Source: Rhodobacterales bacterium (GTDB lineage Bacteria > Pseudomonadota > Alphaproteobacteria > Rhodobacterales > Rhodobacteraceae). Taken from it: a DNA stretch of 13,920 bases. Every line of letters begins with the position of its first letter. Position 1 is the stretch's first letter. The notes under the pieces were generated by a model that was not told the origin of the DNA, ran no database searches, and saw only the letters and a list, made by a program, of their open reading frames with translations. This document shows, piece by piece, positions 13,700 to 13,920 of this stretch. A program made the position numbers and the translations under genes. Location: positions 1 through 13,920 of the forward strand of contig JANXPK010000149.1 in assembly GCA_025357355.1 (NCBI GenBank), in the 5' to 3' direction.

Positions 13700-13920
13700 A
13701 TGAACTGGATCTCCAACTACGTCCGCCCCAAGATCAACTCGCTGTTCTCCCGCCGTGAAGTGCCGGACAATCTGTGGTCCAAATGCCCTGAATGCGGCAC
13801 CATGCTGTTTCACCGCGAACTGTCTGACAACCTGAACGTCTGCACCTCCTGCGACCACCATATGGCCATTTCGCCGCGCGACCGCTTCAAATCTCTGTTT
13901 GACGGCGGCATCTTCACCGA
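13700..13920 (+). CDS. accD: Acetyl-CoA carboxylase carboxyltransferase subunit beta (3' end outside window)
   Basis: The first 73 residues of AccD, the beta subunit of the acetyl-CoA carboxyltransferase that makes malonyl-CoA for fatty-acid synthesis in the cytosol, paired with AccA. The N-terminus MNWISNYVRPKINSLFSRRE and the zinc ribbon with Cys29/Cys32 (KCPECGTM) and Cys48/Cys51 (CTSCDHH) are diagnostic. The following AISPRDRF is typical of the start of the carboxyltransferase domain, which continues past the window. ATG 13700 is preceded by GGAAGG with 7 bases of spacing. The reading frame runs open to the last base, so the gene is truncated only by the window edge. Confidence 0.96.
   Translation, partial: MNWISNYVRPKINSLFSRREVPDNLWSKCPECGTMLFHRELSDNLNVCTSCDHHMAISPRDRFKSLFDGGIFT

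Noticed and set aside
13472..13861. Minus-strand open frame upstream of the cytochrome gene
   Set aside because: Antisense to accD, which is unmistakable; codes for no recognisable protein.

Overview
The window looks like chromosomal core DNA from an alphaproteobacterium of the Rhodobacterales (Rhodobacteraceae/Paracoccaceae type). The evidence is uniformly high GC, dense short-spaced genes, proteins that read like family members from this order (Era, DUF1491, RecO, a DUF6478 protein, a CinA-like protein, AccD), and weak promoters typical of the group. I see no phage, plasmid, insertion sequence, CRISPR, tRNA or rRNA signal. The genus cannot be set from the sequence alone.

Layout. Positions 1-2303 hold the 3' end of era, a DUF1491 gene, an oppositely oriented six-helix Pr6Pr-type membrane protein, and recO. 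Positions 2387-3598 hold an MFS transporter. After a hairpin-rich convergent gap come two minus-strand genes transcribed map then a YciI-like gene, ending in a good candidate terminator at 3847-3876. Divergent from map is a plus-strand operon (5213-7697): CinA-like molybdopterin-binding-domain protein, GNAT acetyltransferase and an exported OmpA-domain protein, joined by two ATGA overlaps. Two tandem hairpins (7714-7771) separate it from a convergent LysR regulator (7777-8682). Upstream of lysR is a minus-strand pair, a DUF6478 protein and a small protein with a C-terminal coiled coil. Next is a minus-strand lipoprotein gene (10175-10741), divergent from a CPBP intramembrane protease (10937-11836). 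Tail-to-tail with the protease is a two-gene redox unit: a Tat-exported molybdopterin oxidoreductase of the YedY/sulfite-oxidase fold and its membrane cytochrome b. A 306-bp gap with a near-perfect 22-bp dyad leads to accD, cut off by the window end.

How the genes work together. Most are separate housekeeping or envelope functions: ribosome maturation (Era), repair (RecO), N-terminal methionine removal (Map) and fatty-acid synthesis (AccD). The clear functional unit is cytochrome b plus molybdoenzyme, an electron path from the quinone pool to a periplasmic molybdenum reductase. The other tight units (CinA-like/GNAT/OmpA and DUF6478/small protein) have a shared layout but no known shared function.

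I do not see a convincing new defence, mobile or biosynthetic system. The least explained items are the DUF6478 pair, the tandem hairpin element, the dyad upstream of the cytochrome gene, the AT-rich inverted repeat after era, and the unknown lipoprotein.
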